A stretch of 64,000 nt of DNA from Nocardia cyriacigeorgica GUH-2 (GTDB taxonomy: Bacteria; Actinomycetota; Actinomycetes; Mycobacteriales; Mycobacteriaceae): positions 930,001 through 994,000 of the forward strand of contig NC_016887.1 in assembly GCF_000284035.1 (NCBI RefSeq), given 5' to 3'. This document shows, piece by piece, positions 18,701 to 22,078 of this stretch. Under the pieces are notes generated by a model. It was given only the letters and a program-made list of their open reading frames with translations. It searched no databases and was not told the origin of the DNA. The translations under genes were made by a program, and so were the position numbers. Every line of letters begins with the position of its first letter. The stretch's first letter is position 1.

Positions 18701-20711
18701 CGCAGGCGACGACGCCAAGATTTCGGGCGACGACGACCGGGCCGCGAGTGACGGTGCTCTGCCGTCGGGTGACGATGCCCAGCCCACGGGTGACAATCAG
18801 CCCGCAGGCGACGACGCCAGGACTTCGGGCGACGACGACCGGACCGCGAGTGACGATGTTCTGTCCGCGGGTGACGATGCCCAGCCCACGGGTGACGGCG
18901 CCCAGCAGCCTCCCGCTTCCGGCGATCGTGGCTCGGACGACGGTCGTAGCCCGCACCGGCGCCGCGACCCGATCTACCGTTCCCACATCCCGAAGCTCCC
19001 GCGGGATGAGGACTTCGAGTTCCCTGCGGTAGACCCGATCGAGCCGGCCGATCCGGAGCCCCGGCTCCCGCCGAAACCACCCCAGCCGCCAACCCCTCCG
19101 GCACCCCCAGAGCCCCCGGCCCCGCCGCAGCCCCCGGCCCCGCCGCAGCCACCGGTGCCGCCGACACCGCCGGCTCCGCCGACTCCCCCGGCTCCCCCGG
19201 CTCCGCCGACACCCCCGGCACCGGAACCTCCCGCGCCACCAGCACCTCCCACCCCACCGGCGCCCCCTGTGCCGCCCATGCCTCCGGTGCCTCCCCAGCC
19301 GCCGGTCCCCCCTGTGCCGCCCGTGCCACCCTTGCCTCCGGTGCCTCCGGTGCCTCCGGTGCCTCCGCGGCCCCCGGTTCCACCAGTGCCGCCGCAGCCA
19401 CCGGTGCCTCCCGAGTCGCCGGTACCGCCGCAGCCGCCGGTGCCGCCGCAGCCGCCGGTGCCGCCGGTGCCCCCTGAGCCGCCCGTGCCGCCGCGGCCCC
19501 CGGTTCCACCAGTGCCGCCGCAGCCACCGATGCCTCCCGAGCCGCCTGTACCGCCGCAGCCGCAGGTGCCTCCCGAGGTACCCGTGCCCCCGGTGCCGCC
19601 GCAGCCACCGGCGCCACCTCTGCCGCCGGTGCCACCTCTGCCGCCGGTTCCGCCTGTGCCGCCGCACCCGCCGGCGCTCCCTGAGCCGTCCGTGCCGGCG
19701 GTGCCGCCTCTGTCGCCGGTCCTGCCGGAGCCGCCTGTTCCGCCGGAGCCGCCGATGCCGTCGCACCCGTCGGTTTCTCCGGAGCTGCCGGTGTCGTTGC
19801 ATCAGCCGGTGCCGTCGGCTTCTCCGGAGTTGCGGGCCCCGTCGCATCCGCCGGTGCCGCCGGCTTCCCCGGAGCCGCCGGCCGCGCCGCATCCGCCGGT
19901 TTCCCCGGAACCGCCGGTATCGCCACACCTTCCGCATCCCGCTGCACCATGGCAACCGCCGGCATCACCGGCCCCGCCGCTGGTGACCCCGGATTCCGCG
20001 ATGCCTGCGCAGCTTCCTAATCACGCGGGCCAGGCTGCGCCCATGCCGCAAGCAGGTCCGGTGCACGGCTCGGGTCAGCCGCCGGAAGTGGCGGGTGGGG
20101 TGCAGCCGGGTCAACCGGTTCCTCCGCTCGGTCAGCACTACCGGGCCGACAACGCACACGCACCGGCTCATCAGGCGTGGAGCCCGGAGAATCACCACGC
20201 CAACGGTGACCAAGCCCCCGCTCCGTTGGCGCCGATGCCTCCGCCCCCTCCCTTCGGTGGGGGAGCGGGCGCCTCGAACGGCAGACGCGCGAACGGGCAT
20301 CCCGGCAGCCGGCAGGCCGCCGCGCGTGGCCCGATCCTCGTGCAACCATTCGCCGGGTTCGGAGTGGCAGCCGAATTCGATCCTGCTTCGGGCGCTTTGC
20401 AGGCCGTCCCCGCGTCGGACGGCACCAGGGGCGGGGTGTACGGCGATCTGGGTGAGTCGCGGGTGGTGTTCTATCGCGACGGTGCCGCGCTGGCGTTGCG
20501 GGTGGACGGTCGTACGATCGACCTCGGCGGCCCGGTCCGTGTCGAATGGGTCCTGCTCGAGCGTCGTACCACACGGTTCGCGGTGATCGAGAACGGTGTC
20601 GTCGTGTTCGAGGTGCGCTACCGGACCCTTCCACCCGAGATGGACCTCGGCGCACTGGTGCACAGCGTCCTCGCCGACCCACAGCGCCGGGAGCAGACTT
20701 TCCGTGCATGA
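3..20711 (+). CDS. Giant modular polymorphic-toxin-like protein, 5'-truncated by the window
   Basis: The frame is open from base 3 (no start needed; an in-frame ATG lies at 51) to a TGA at 20709, about 6,902 residues. Modules in order, numbered from the ATG at 51: papain-fold toxin domain (1-225), a stretch of unlike codon use (about 236-407), two degenerate peptidase-like domains (about 410-620 and 865-1060), two HExxH domains (about 1550-1780 and 1845-2070), a helical super-module present twice (about 2125-3123 and 3975-4855), coiled-coil-rich segments (about 5000-5350), Asp/Ala/Gly linkers, a proline-rich stalk (about 6340-6640) and a conserved-looking C-terminal domain (last 120 residues). 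Known: giant actinobacterial toxins are exported by T7SS and carry WXG100-like N-termini; that part would lie upstream of this window. Inferred: an ESX client. Odd: at 757-1269 the coding signal lies in another frame, so the single ORF may be two fused genes. The composite architecture makes the exact product uncertain. Confidence 0.75.
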   Translation: MSNDIAAANTPSRLDSMAATREIAPNYLDVLEDPVHQARVQDALRDGDRFLIGADPRTNDYGQLINDGGPEVFGRSTNCVDCVRAALASFFGDPQVAFPRWLSEDFADVPINAIGGEPDADLRIAEWLGRDWRQNANLPIAVQFHGLHHQINSLGPGSAAVVINYWHRTDPDTGQKLFTDDGKPLYDNGHATLVVYPLGADGPVWWDPQHGTTSETPPKLLVDNSAAMLYIDLPADFAAPADQSQPKQETGDGSTPEQAPSGTLSGADLPGPPVPDPSRPARLGVPADVAIGAGDRPGELRGGLPDGRGDGTPEPAAGGDRADVRPSDRDRAADPGPADPSDPVAGDDAADPRGPQRDRVPGAGGVDRRPDAGTPADDRQADPAQPDGRTGDPSGVRAGEGVGDSAPQPGRDLAGTGDVRAVAGPDSADPYDLVRETGQPDGWLIHPADPAQAEVRQLLARTESGRGALATLRAADVMVRFEEPGAGPALPDAFDGRTMEVFVGTRERDLVAQAAALVRAAALTDAVVAGRLETMPARIRGLDRAEHIDAHRRAEADAIARVAEFRDELRRAGYDADAVPIRDAVDAAVRADLESAYLDAYADALRQADSPETAREAALAHLLAHPMFDPADADSGPTKTAGAQWDAEQRPHSPEGMDEYVPSSPEAARAVAALLRAESAATREVMRIEGDWDRVVDRLLLAAGRSGDELPNTRPEILEVFTRHPELGETDDVRVLAELTDQHTRATADRARLVGEITDFVRRDLAGPGIADDRPTPLRVERDPTGVLHVQRGDAPARPDEASPPRSAESDDAAVRGDADPDGVVVRGDADPDGAVVRGEGDPDAAVVRADADPDDAVVRADVDPDSTLGDSLSDRTAEQLRQLAFNPRNYDLTRWALHTLDRLGVDVRFSTEPDARLGRQSNGRVDLGPVAGYDPATNTVVLDRNADPAELVRELVRGARLAELFAADADQPLPQLSLSRDEYVKLMLDRAAEALGLAYRSDADSAGKFDLKRPGVSPLERAFVAAYQDAVKQAKNAYWKSGVVRSFPAYHRAAFRAGVRAVRTQLDTLGPLIDGVRHSDHFGAVWDRAHGIDPGSAGTPRPPKADRDNELLADHLASEIESLRMVRELGTYVPFGPAESTYTNAYDKAYAKAEKALRRNPGGPPPEQVARQAGREALERYLDRTGADKAEVLLDVVRATGDLEGSHWGFPRKPADVPTSLDTPADPAPDHPSDPGLARRVLDLEFDDEPHPQRLTDNVVRYPATDEKTWPRLVIVAETGGHIDALRELARSHPEYSDVLWNGTHNLHYKLAVRGPDGEPIAKYINGSTAEGPYRSPDVHEARDEILATYLRLRQENLTSLGLGDWLAQLGPEYFKPRPKNRPGGRGPTLLRDGVAERPFRDEAVDRTHPGDVVNRLARREIPMRTGPWPDWPSHYSRQVFDIGPLPASMELAPDGRGGWVVPPPVEGGSAEALNRLFQGMGDSDQDRLVARIVKVLEDGSADLFDRSPRRGKFGKFIDGLPFRSGRDGGSNIDRLGDPIPESGDRPESADPTPGAREVRTPVADEWTRLSPAEVGDRLGSQLRTLLDNADLQVTGFDRADIDPEFAREYARAMVDLVSRYPQVQLRRIGIEDMASGLVGMTRAADDGAGGLVTDSMTLNTRFAADPDQLRQWMADGVAAGRFHPSVLDHPVLAAVAHEFGHALDYAGNRAARAMLDDTLIEYYVHNRLGTGTIEGYENWLRDELTGYGFDAAGQLVPGEALAEAFVDVVLNGRDNVGDGVGQAYDLLVGAAERTTGVDVVRSPRHDQGPGAPDRLGDRDGVFGAADRMAHDGIQPLQPPDADDTAYTQDAELLGVTDDDEWSGLDPQQVGDRLRDLLRDMTGNREFDIFGFDLPGLNAVVVRDYARGLVDMFTRFPQVDVRTVGIGRLGIGVLGETEGLSNPDTDSWHVRSITLSYDDACSAYAFLGTARNGVDNGQFTSTILRRPVYYVAVHEFGHVLDYAGNLVARDTAESELLARAKADPDGDFGAWLNELSGYSLDEDGMLRPGEALAEALAEYLVGGADQANKPVRILYELLLDAARNPAPSDTPAPSTPDRMAVDPERSSGDEPDKVPDQREDPDSADDAAITPDSVDPPPKVTIDVDGQQVEVPVRADGPDRWRVVPAPAEPESVDTRSPLRREWDAVREMMPGREPQPKYPSGSPVGDSAGQAALRDGVAGIPDLVGPPPPAPPPAPPSDTPRIEAPPEAGAPDPTLLRIAQQAPIWIQNREMIPILGELSGRMRGSAGEHLPMRTADGEEYRPWNTDADPDLVREQVVSDYDVERITPDDTRQALLDAFAGADAEQRQRIIDDLLDRDLVSAEEADRLAAEPPADSGAPEPAGPPPDGESLTDAAQRLLGVDLPYESLHTLREVIDEQQYRVVRAAAAIEGLAAAAQRLHEEQTLPYTTLDWEPGEPGAPGLDRGEEPAQLDGPRRPDDVLDDDVFADDDEPADTPRRSRFAEPDPAGRAVPFADAVSFIDQNPMGRFRNEIIAAFGHHLGLLDTTPIGNGADPLPEWGEGDELGRDQGLRQFFEHALRRDQLRDELATWAAMRDLDVRQLTRDMVDGLLNELREANIARSDRVAEFADLARQRYPETEDGDLVGESIGDQVVRIPEPDGPDRLIVVDGARSRHQALADALAGDPQLVRDLADGRVTVDYRAERTDWTGRTHLEPVDTPQVLHRQETVDGRELSVTLIREGDGPWQPVPESDPAPAADPAPTTPRPRAEILADLVRVMHELGLGPADVHPDLIDQTVAEQLLDNAVRAAQIEGLTDFIRSANDIQTFHEVGDARSRLATRLGIPQADLTGETMGDALSDTSQRRALRTQQLTDLAGYAGQLREIDAAAVDAARDRLAERLVSDSVARALTKPEYAERARVSLTHAALMPPGRVDVPGEGRKFAVDASGMSPTKLATVIRDLEARGHGDRVREALTEYANTLLDLDPYVAVARGDHSRDPRVIDGRFPMHDRDSMTALRGIITDAVRAVGAGDFARAVAEAARRSDTGPLPSTDPMRRPTPNRDWARIVGVDLTDADDATFRKVYEAYRDGRIEKHEGLSPEKLAAELAALRAEVRDRAERIHDLALLADEFYRAMREAQMGAGDPRGPLSGQMGAGDPGDPLSGQSGAGDPGDPLSGQSGAGDPRGSLPGQPGAGSEAAAPVGDSGSGPVPAGAGGNVPPGGPPKAPPSPGDPEEPGAGDSDDSGTGSSPSKSDSDGAVSGKEPVDGDADRAEAGRESGPRDSDGSGTGDDAAQRGPLEGPPSAWYERQQIIQAEWEARMEAERAAFLRGLADANPADRWAALRADQAEWSARMAEDRVQWLRDTAIHPLPDQPGNGPENSDAPQDPGSSPADPGSRPGPRDPGAADADGAARDSGTSDDPARRGPLEDPSDPGSSPADPGSRRGLQDPGAADADGAARDSAAGDDPARRAPLEGPPSAWYERQQIIQAEWAAHMAAEHSAFLRGLADANPADRWATLRADQAEWSARMAEDRVQWLRDTAIHPLPDDPQNPPDGPEDPGPTPAGPSSPRQPYSPGGAEPPKTPAPEPPQPTHPPMPSEPPRPAVPPRPSHPPMPSEPPVPSHPPMPSEPPRPAHPPMPSEPPRPAHPPMPADPPQPAEPTPPVQLDNPPQDDPAVQEPLAQPPAPAQQGAGTNQQAGPAGVADPDSGDQGAPSADLPARARADEAGERHWGERPFSDVVDFLREVALRNQVDPLVLSDRERAYVARLAELLGLGERLTRHPDPLGALAELAELADVHGFLDAVLDPEAGPLRPMRYPEDFTHPSPDQPGLWFPPESAGQAPDRASTPLNESAARSGNVLMPQVNPIADVAAELARRYGLGADALDPARLADTVTAEQYRNLVRAAVVEALADAVARLDAVTDPDDVAAATAERDRWAAHLDVDLTDLTDRPDHTIDRLRTEILRRITDIDDLADAVLASRLEDTGARRYVITVDGDRVPVRLVDDGNGGWRVEAPERLRPVTERPQASEPKAIEKKKSWLRKVWDALRNGYGGASPKYPSGSGVDGAGQSVLGHEYLPIDLITSKPAATPGGSPIEELTTKFNPARILKEGVTMWKSRELIPFLRHLTGRLPTQTGDVAPILTPDGEEYAPWIDEADPKLLREIQADLELAGLDGGEPSARPELPPGEQQPAPGELDNEPTMPDWARDLADNLRMRAADAAELRRIAARLGLRLTDMDAQTLRRAVADARYGCMRRAGAIEGLYAAARRYNAENDAVPYADATSFFDEDPLGRSLIDRARARGERADMLRWEGVNNGGEPGLEWGPEIPQERDKGNSLHFQDALRREQLRDERGVWAQLVGVPIDALSPSARLDETIAALREEMPARADLIGDFAARVEEFLAANPADRVVEVPGEPPRVIVVNARGEHEAAIAAALARDPELAGRVDRGEVEVEFHSAFLDRDGMVHIVALDTPEIRHFRGEIDGRPVAVTMVREPNGTWHVVPDPVPAPEARAAEPSVRSEDPPAAGDRPEADRSAETLRAERNALANRLGIADPDSLTPRQWADALAQLWQDNVLRATQVEGLLDATRSADAIDHYNALDKVLGHLANRLQIDRATLSPELVAQIIADPATPDSRRLQQLEDLAEYAESLRKLDKAAVNAAVLRLAQRLGVTPEELYGASFTPDMRHLVPDPDTLGPEGMRSAINAMVFSLADQPAVVDALTDFVRALGEVDPFTTDLQRDPSADPRVGGDELPVHDPSALGFLLDILGDTGLFAPLGDGPAPEVSTRRPSRDYLRILGVDITDASDDAWDEAYTKFRDGRMDLHERLSPAELAQVQAALRDEIRQRAADIRDLAGLVNDAHNATPGPHPDLHQPRNPDGTWRTDDPGDDPDATPTPAGDTPPSTPPAAPGQARELPGAPEPKAGGGGQKPPQTPPTPAQPDDGDRGEGDESSREQPARGPDDGQPNAAASTDGADVSSDGADVSTDGADASSDGTDASTDGDAADVDPRAQMSPEVRAEYDRLAAERAEAVARREEWREIRQMRAERHPIDDSDDYAALNRDNLGPTMDELRGRTMRVDEMPRRLAELDALERAAEQFNDADADVARLDEELARLERSVTPIGEYDRLVQQRQELAREREFWRAKRDDRAVRHGLVDDDGRVDEAALRGDRLEPTILRLYEEAGADTVIHPGGIDEGPSQSRSPRSSDDQAERRAAIAKLAEAASVCNRLDGEVDEVDRQLAELERAGVGEGRLRADEVAAELDRLARDRADQLRQIKPRRVMRDDLATRLGVVDEQGRPDEAALAPDRLEETLRFLRARAQFDVLTGDGPRVLLRDIDALADAARDVNRVHNLVGRIQDEMAGLAGAWRAMIEGEGGRMVTPRVGIIVDGDATRIVVFGIRDQLGRPPRSDIDDAFATALRTNSLVAQSMMDDATTVELRRVRADREGVCTVEELGLLEVERLSTGWVGGNRLDIISWRDGEGRWHRIDPTRPDWQTGRDTSESGKPKAERYGKYSRKDPPDGVSGWAMEDVVNDITLPTDNVPDGKIPESTLPVNAPQAPTLYNTSGLDPNQIFGQHWGADSYNIVRLLLMAAQVPKHPAVKAWIQRHPWIGRWVQARPWLQRIPPFGTVFRGYEWFAPPERNVQPMVRPWDPSDHRPGLDDVPESLRQQWEREAAQWQRVQDWADAEYDRFLADPGDLDRIAEGIEQHRRAQQVDRAREVVDRVRQDLVDGRSGVDPRGDVDAQIEALHAEVDRVAEALADQFAADAPAAIRDTIEDVRELLIAGVDPDLIARTLAEHMRDDVPVFTPEQLAQIRRHLMETELLVRDYADPNGRFVRKPMDRLADIAEAWNRLRDGTPLPQDFILLHDALAESEYLLANPLATWQDANAYAIGLGYHWDADRPPLTAWRAGTPYTPTRPTTPPLLPERPTSPELPPAQPNPPTSTDPQANDPTSAQPPPSPTRNSDGAPDTDGTVEPDGASNSDDASAFDSASNPEPSAGREGVSDPEGAEVPDRETERGDASRDGSDPGAEQRPSPEPGSDSDADVDAAQPGADGDADSAGTGPGMTDGSDVDPGATGRHSVETGNDPTRAARRPSGSGDREGDADPDAGHDPTDMGDGDSSGAADPTPAGDAARPAGDDAQPTDDGARSAGDARTSGVDDRPAGDGARSPGDDSRAAGGEARPAGEGARPSRDARSEGDDAEPAGADRPAGEDARPMGDNQPAGDDAKISGDDDRAASDGALPSGDDAQPTGDNQPAGDDARTSGDDDRTASDDVLSAGDDAQPTGDGAQQPPASGDRGSDDGRSPHRRRDPIYRSHIPKLPRDEDFEFPAVDPIEPADPEPRLPPKPPQPPTPPAPPEPPAPPQPPAPPQPPVPPTPPAPPTPPAPPAPPTPPAPEPPAPPAPPTPPAPPVPPMPPVPPQPPVPPVPPVPPLPPVPPVPPVPPRPPVPPVPPQPPVPPESPVPPQPPVPPQPPVPPVPPEPPVPPRPPVPPVPPQPPMPPEPPVPPQPQVPPEVPVPPVPPQPPAPPLPPVPPLPPVPPVPPHPPALPEPSVPAVPPLSPVLPEPPVPPEPPMPSHPSVSPELPVSLHQPVPSASPELRAPSHPPVPPASPEPPAAPHPPVSPEPPVSPHLPHPAAPWQPPASPAPPLVTPDSAMPAQLPNHAGQAAPMPQAGPVHGSGQPPEVAGGVQPGQPVPPLGQHYRADNAHAPAHQAWSPENHHANGDQAPAPLAPMPPPPPFGGGAGASNGRRANGHPGSRQAAARGPILVQPFAGFGVAAEFDPASGALQAVPASDGTRGGVYGDLGESRVVFYRDGAALALRVDGRTIDLGGPVRVEWVLLERRTTRFAVIENGVVVFEVRYRTLPPEMDLGALVHSVLADPQRREQTFRA
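757..1269 (+). CDS. Putative immunity protein encoded in a different frame inside the giant ORF
   Basis: A 170-residue protein starting at ATG 757, six bases after a strong AGGAGA (745-750), and ending at TAG 1267. In this frame about 91% of third codon positions are G or C (15 A/T endings in 170 codons by hand count); the giant frame over the start of the same DNA has only about half. The codon-position pattern therefore marks this as the translated frame. The product looks globular, with a segment around GNYVVDSRTGAVTEHPSLP (residues about 49-67) resembling the YrhB/Imm35-like immunity fold. Its position directly after a Tox-PL domain fits the toxin-then-immunity order of polymorphic toxin loci. 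The Imm35-like assignment is tentative; existence of the gene is much better supported. After its stop the giant frame regains high G/C at third positions. Confidence 0.75.
   Translation: MDRLQNRHQVERYLAQIFPGRQFRIHRARHGWVCRPTLPSEQGIGLGNYVVDSRTGAVTEHPSLPPAVIGQMFDQAIETGQPIRARQIHPTRWQATMRRIREDRNEIEYLVRAESTDDPTLEHRLTIDKQTLRSRTDAPAIHQVCARAKAWATAHRSPDGTWPEQGTFEL
2440..2605 (+). repeat. Five 33-bp units encoding an 11-residue VRGDADPDG-type repeat
   Basis: Five consecutive, imperfect 11-residue units of the form VVRGDADPDGA are encoded here; later units change G to A and D to E. They form an acidic linker between two peptidase-like segments of the giant ORF. No independent function is evident. Confidence 0.7.
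4698..5391 (+). other. Zinc-metallopeptidase-like module 1 in the giant ORF (HEFGH)
   Basis: About 230 residues beginning DEWTRLSPAEVGDRL. It holds HEFGHALDYAGN with His1683 and His1687 (numbered from ATG 51) and, some 60 residues later, EALAEAF, a plausible third zinc-ligand glutamate. HExxH followed by a distant Glu is the gluzincin pattern known from several bacterial toxins such as lethal-factor-type peptidases. All expected zinc residues are intact, unlike those of the peptidase-like segments upstream. Substrate unknown. It lies in the middle of the protein rather than at its tip. Confidence 0.6.
5577..6254 (+). other. Zinc-metallopeptidase-like module 2 in the giant ORF (HEFGH)
   Basis: A second, diverged copy of the preceding module: DEWSGLDPQQVGDRL, the same order of conserved blocks, HEFGHVLDYAGN (His1979 from ATG 51) and EALAEALAEY as the downstream Glu segment. 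Amino-acid similarity is clear along the whole length, so this is a tandem domain duplication. Both copies keep the zinc motif, which argues against simple decay of one copy. Confidence 0.6.
6423..9419 (+). repeat. Helical super-module, copy A (duplicated again at 11973-14613)
   Basis: About 1,000 residues with the block order: VTIDVDGQQVEVPV; a PKYPSGS motif; GEEYRPW; an AAIEGLAAAAQR helix; PFADAVSFIDQNPMGR; a HALRRDQLRDE helix; RLIVVDGARS with a beta-rich patch ending VDTPQVLHR; RAAQIEGLTD; and IVGVDLTDADDATF. Each block recurs in the same order in copy B. Mostly predicted helical with a small beta sub-domain. No catalytic motif recognised; a structural, translocation or scaffold role is only a guess. 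Confidence 0.6.
9420..9575 (+). repeat. Four tandem 39-bp units (13-residue QMGAGDPRGPLSG type)
   Basis: Four imperfect 13-residue units follow each other: QMGAGDPRGPLSG, QMGAGDPGDPLSG, QSGAGDPGDPLSG and QSGAGDPRGSLPG. This is a Gly/Pro/Asp linker after super-module copy A. DNA identity between units is high, suggesting recent slippage. Confidence 0.8.
9897..10645 (+). repeat. Two near-identical 224-bp copies of a WYERQQIIQAEW module plus a 138-bp linker repeat
   Basis: The segment at 9897-10120 recurs at 10422-10645 (offset 525 bases) with few changes. It encodes a charged helical motif beginning WYERQQIIQAEW and ending WLRDTAIHPLPD. Between them a 138-bp Pro/Gly/Asp linker is itself tandemly repeated (10161-10298 and 10299-10424). 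The near-identity means short-read assembly could misjoin or collapse here. Confidence 0.85.
11973..14613 (+). repeat. Helical super-module, copy B
   Basis: Block-by-block partner of copy A: YVITVDGDRVPVRL, PKYPSGS, GEEYAPW, GAIEGLYAAARR, YADATSFFDEDPLGR, ALRREQLRDE, RVIVVNARGEH, LDTPEIRHF, RATQVEGLLD and ILGVDITDASDDAW. It is shorter than copy A by roughly 120 residues. A more distant third relative of the beta patch appears near 16190-16560 (DGEGRWHRIDP). The layout implies duplication with a period near 5.5 kb inside one reading frame. Confidence 0.6.
18687..18890 (+). repeat. Two 102-bp units encoding a GDNQPAGDDA-type acidic repeat
   Basis: Two 34-residue units at an offset of 102 bases, each containing GDNQPAGDDA, SGDDDR and GDDAQPT, lie inside a longer Asp/Gly/Ala/Pro-rich region (about 18420-18930). 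They encode a probably disordered, acidic linker ahead of the proline-rich stalk. Confidence 0.75.
19068..19980 (+). repeat. Proline-rich stalk: about 300 residues of PPxPP repeats
   Basis: Almost continuous PPxPPxPP units in which x is mostly V, A, Q, T, E or R; the later part loosens into PEPPVSP-like units. Such sequence forms extended polyproline helices; roughly 300 residues could span tens of nanometres, suitable for crossing a thick actinobacterial envelope or spacing two domains. The opposite strand yields long Gly/Arg-rich shadow ORFs that are artefacts of this composition. Confidence 0.85.
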
Positions 20712-20741
20712 CCGGGAGACCGACAGAGACAAGGAGGCACC

Positions 20742-21020
20742 ATGCGGGTGAGTCCGCCGACCGATGACGAGCTACGGCAGAACTTCGAGGAGATGCTCGC
20801 CTCGGTGTGCGACGGTGGCGGCCTACGGTCCGCGACCGGCCTCGATATGAAAACCGAGGACGCGCTGTGGGCGATCGCACGCGCCTACCCGGAGGTGTCC
20901 GACGAGCTGATCGCCGCCGCCCGCGCCGCGTTCGCCGGCCAGCTCGACGGCACCAATGCCCGCGAGCGCCGGGAAGCGCTGGCCCGCAAGATCGCCGAAC
21001 TCGACAGGCGGGCCCGATGA
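20742..21020 (+). CDS. Small hypothetical protein following the giant ORF
   Basis: 92 residues; the start ATG 20742 is five bases after a perfect AAGGAGG (20731-20737). The giant ORF stops 30 bases upstream, so the two are likely co-transcribed. The sequence is soluble, charged and mostly helical, with acidic and basic segments and no membrane segment or signal peptide. I recognise no family. Its stop overlaps the next start (ATGA), so the two genes are translationally coupled. In a toxin locus this place usually holds a chaperone or immunity factor, but nothing in the sequence proves that. Confidence 0.8.
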   Translation: MRVSPPTDDELRQNFEEMLASVCDGGGLRSATGLDMKTEDALWAIARAYPEVSDELIAAARAAFAGQLDGTNARERREALARKIAELDRRAR

Positions 21021-21523
21021 CGGCCGCCGGATCCGGGCAGTGGCGTGCGATGCCCGGCACCGACATCGCCGAACTCGGCTCGCGGTTGCGATCACTGACC
21101 TGGTCGTGGCAGATTGCCGACGGCCCGCAGCTGGCCACCGACTTCGGCTGGCGGGTCCTGCACAGCGACGCGAACTGGGTCATGCTCGATACCGGTTTCG
21201 GTCTCGGTAGCGGCGAGATCCGCGGCAAGGACGGGAAAGCCGAGGTCATCGAGGTTCGGGTGACCGATTTCGCCGAGGAATCGGACGCCGGACGCGATCG
21301 TGTCCGGGATGCGTTCGCGGCACTGGGCGAGGCTCTCACCGAGGCGCTGGGCGCACCGACGGCCCGCATCCCCGGCGAGTTTCCGCAGCTGCGCTGGGCC
21401 GGCGCGGACCACACGCTGGTGCTGCACGAGTTGGCGGTGTCGGTGCTGCTGAAGCTGGTCGACAACGCCCGCCTCGCTCGCGACGACCGCAATATCGAGC
21501 TCGAGGAACAGGGACTGCTGTGA
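21017..21523 (+). CDS. DUF6301-like protein, candidate immunity or chaperone factor
   Basis: 168 residues from ATG 21017, overlapping the preceding stop by four bases. The order LTWSWQIADGPQLATDFGW, WVMLDTGFGLGSGEI, and HTLVLHELAVSVLLKLVDN near the end resembles the DUF6301 family that is common near Nocardia secreted toxins. No signal peptide or membrane span, so cytosolic. Followed by a GTGA overlap with the next gene. Assignment is from remembered family pattern, hence moderate; protection against the giant toxin-like protein is inference from position. Confidence 0.7.
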   Translation: MTAAGSGQWRAMPGTDIAELGSRLRSLTWSWQIADGPQLATDFGWRVLHSDANWVMLDTGFGLGSGEIRGKDGKAEVIEVRVTDFAEESDAGRDRVRDAFAALGEALTEALGAPTARIPGEFPQLRWAGADHTLVLHELAVSVLLKLVDNARLARDDRNIELEEQGLL

Positions 21524-21963
21524 CGGAGTGGGCGCAGCTGAGCACGGGCCTGGCCGCCGAAATGATGCGGCTCGGCGCGGGTTCGGTGCTCCGGATCGGC
21601 GAGGATCGGACCGAATCGCCGCGCTTCGCCCAGCTGCGTCAACTCGACGACCGCATCTGGGCCGAACTGGTCGGCGACCGCTGGCTCGGCCTCGAGGCCA
21701 GGGCGGGAGCAGAAGGTGCGCGGATACTGTCGGCCGCAGGCTGGCAGCCGCCGGACGCCGATCACGCCGACAACTGGTGGGTCGAATGGTCCTGGCCGCT
21801 CTCGTCGGCTCGGTACCGCGCATTGGCCGCGATGATCGTCGAGGGCCTGCGCGACGCGTTCGGGATCGTGGACCCGGCGGCGCTGACGTATGCGGCATGG
21901 GACGAAAGCGACGGCAATCGCCCGCTGGACCTGCCCGCGCTGGGGTTGACGCGGCAGAACTGA
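21520..21963 (+). CDS. TY-Chap-like (type III chaperone-like) protein
   Basis: 147 residues starting at GTG 21520, which overlaps the upstream TGA. The middle part reads AAGWQPPDADHADNWWVEW followed by a helix and a terminal PAALTYAAWDES segment. This is the pattern of the actinobacterial TY-Chap domain, structurally related to type III secretion chaperones and often found beside T7SS toxins. It is acidic, soluble and small, as expected of a chaperone. Its partner is unknown; the coupled DUF6301-like gene and the giant ORF are the obvious candidates. Alternative: an immunity protein of the same fold. Confidence 0.65.
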   Translation: MTEWAQLSTGLAAEMMRLGAGSVLRIGEDRTESPRFAQLRQLDDRIWAELVGDRWLGLEARAGAEGARILSAAGWQPPDADHADNWWVEWSWPLSSARYRALAAMIVEGLRDAFGIVDPAALTYAAWDESDGNRPLDLPALGLTRQN

Positions 21964-22078
21964 GCGGCCGCCGGGTCGGCATGCCGTCACCGAGTGTTCC
22001 GTCTCCGTTTCACCGCCGGTGGTATGACCGCTTCGAGCGTCCCGGTCATCGGGTGCCCAGACGAGGAGAGTGCCGCGC

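Noticed and set aside
18259..19968. Long minus-strand ORF (569 residues) opposite the proline-rich stalk
   Set aside because: It is a Gly/Ala/Pro/Arg repeat shadow caused by CCG/CCT codons on the plus strand; no ribosome binding site and no domain.
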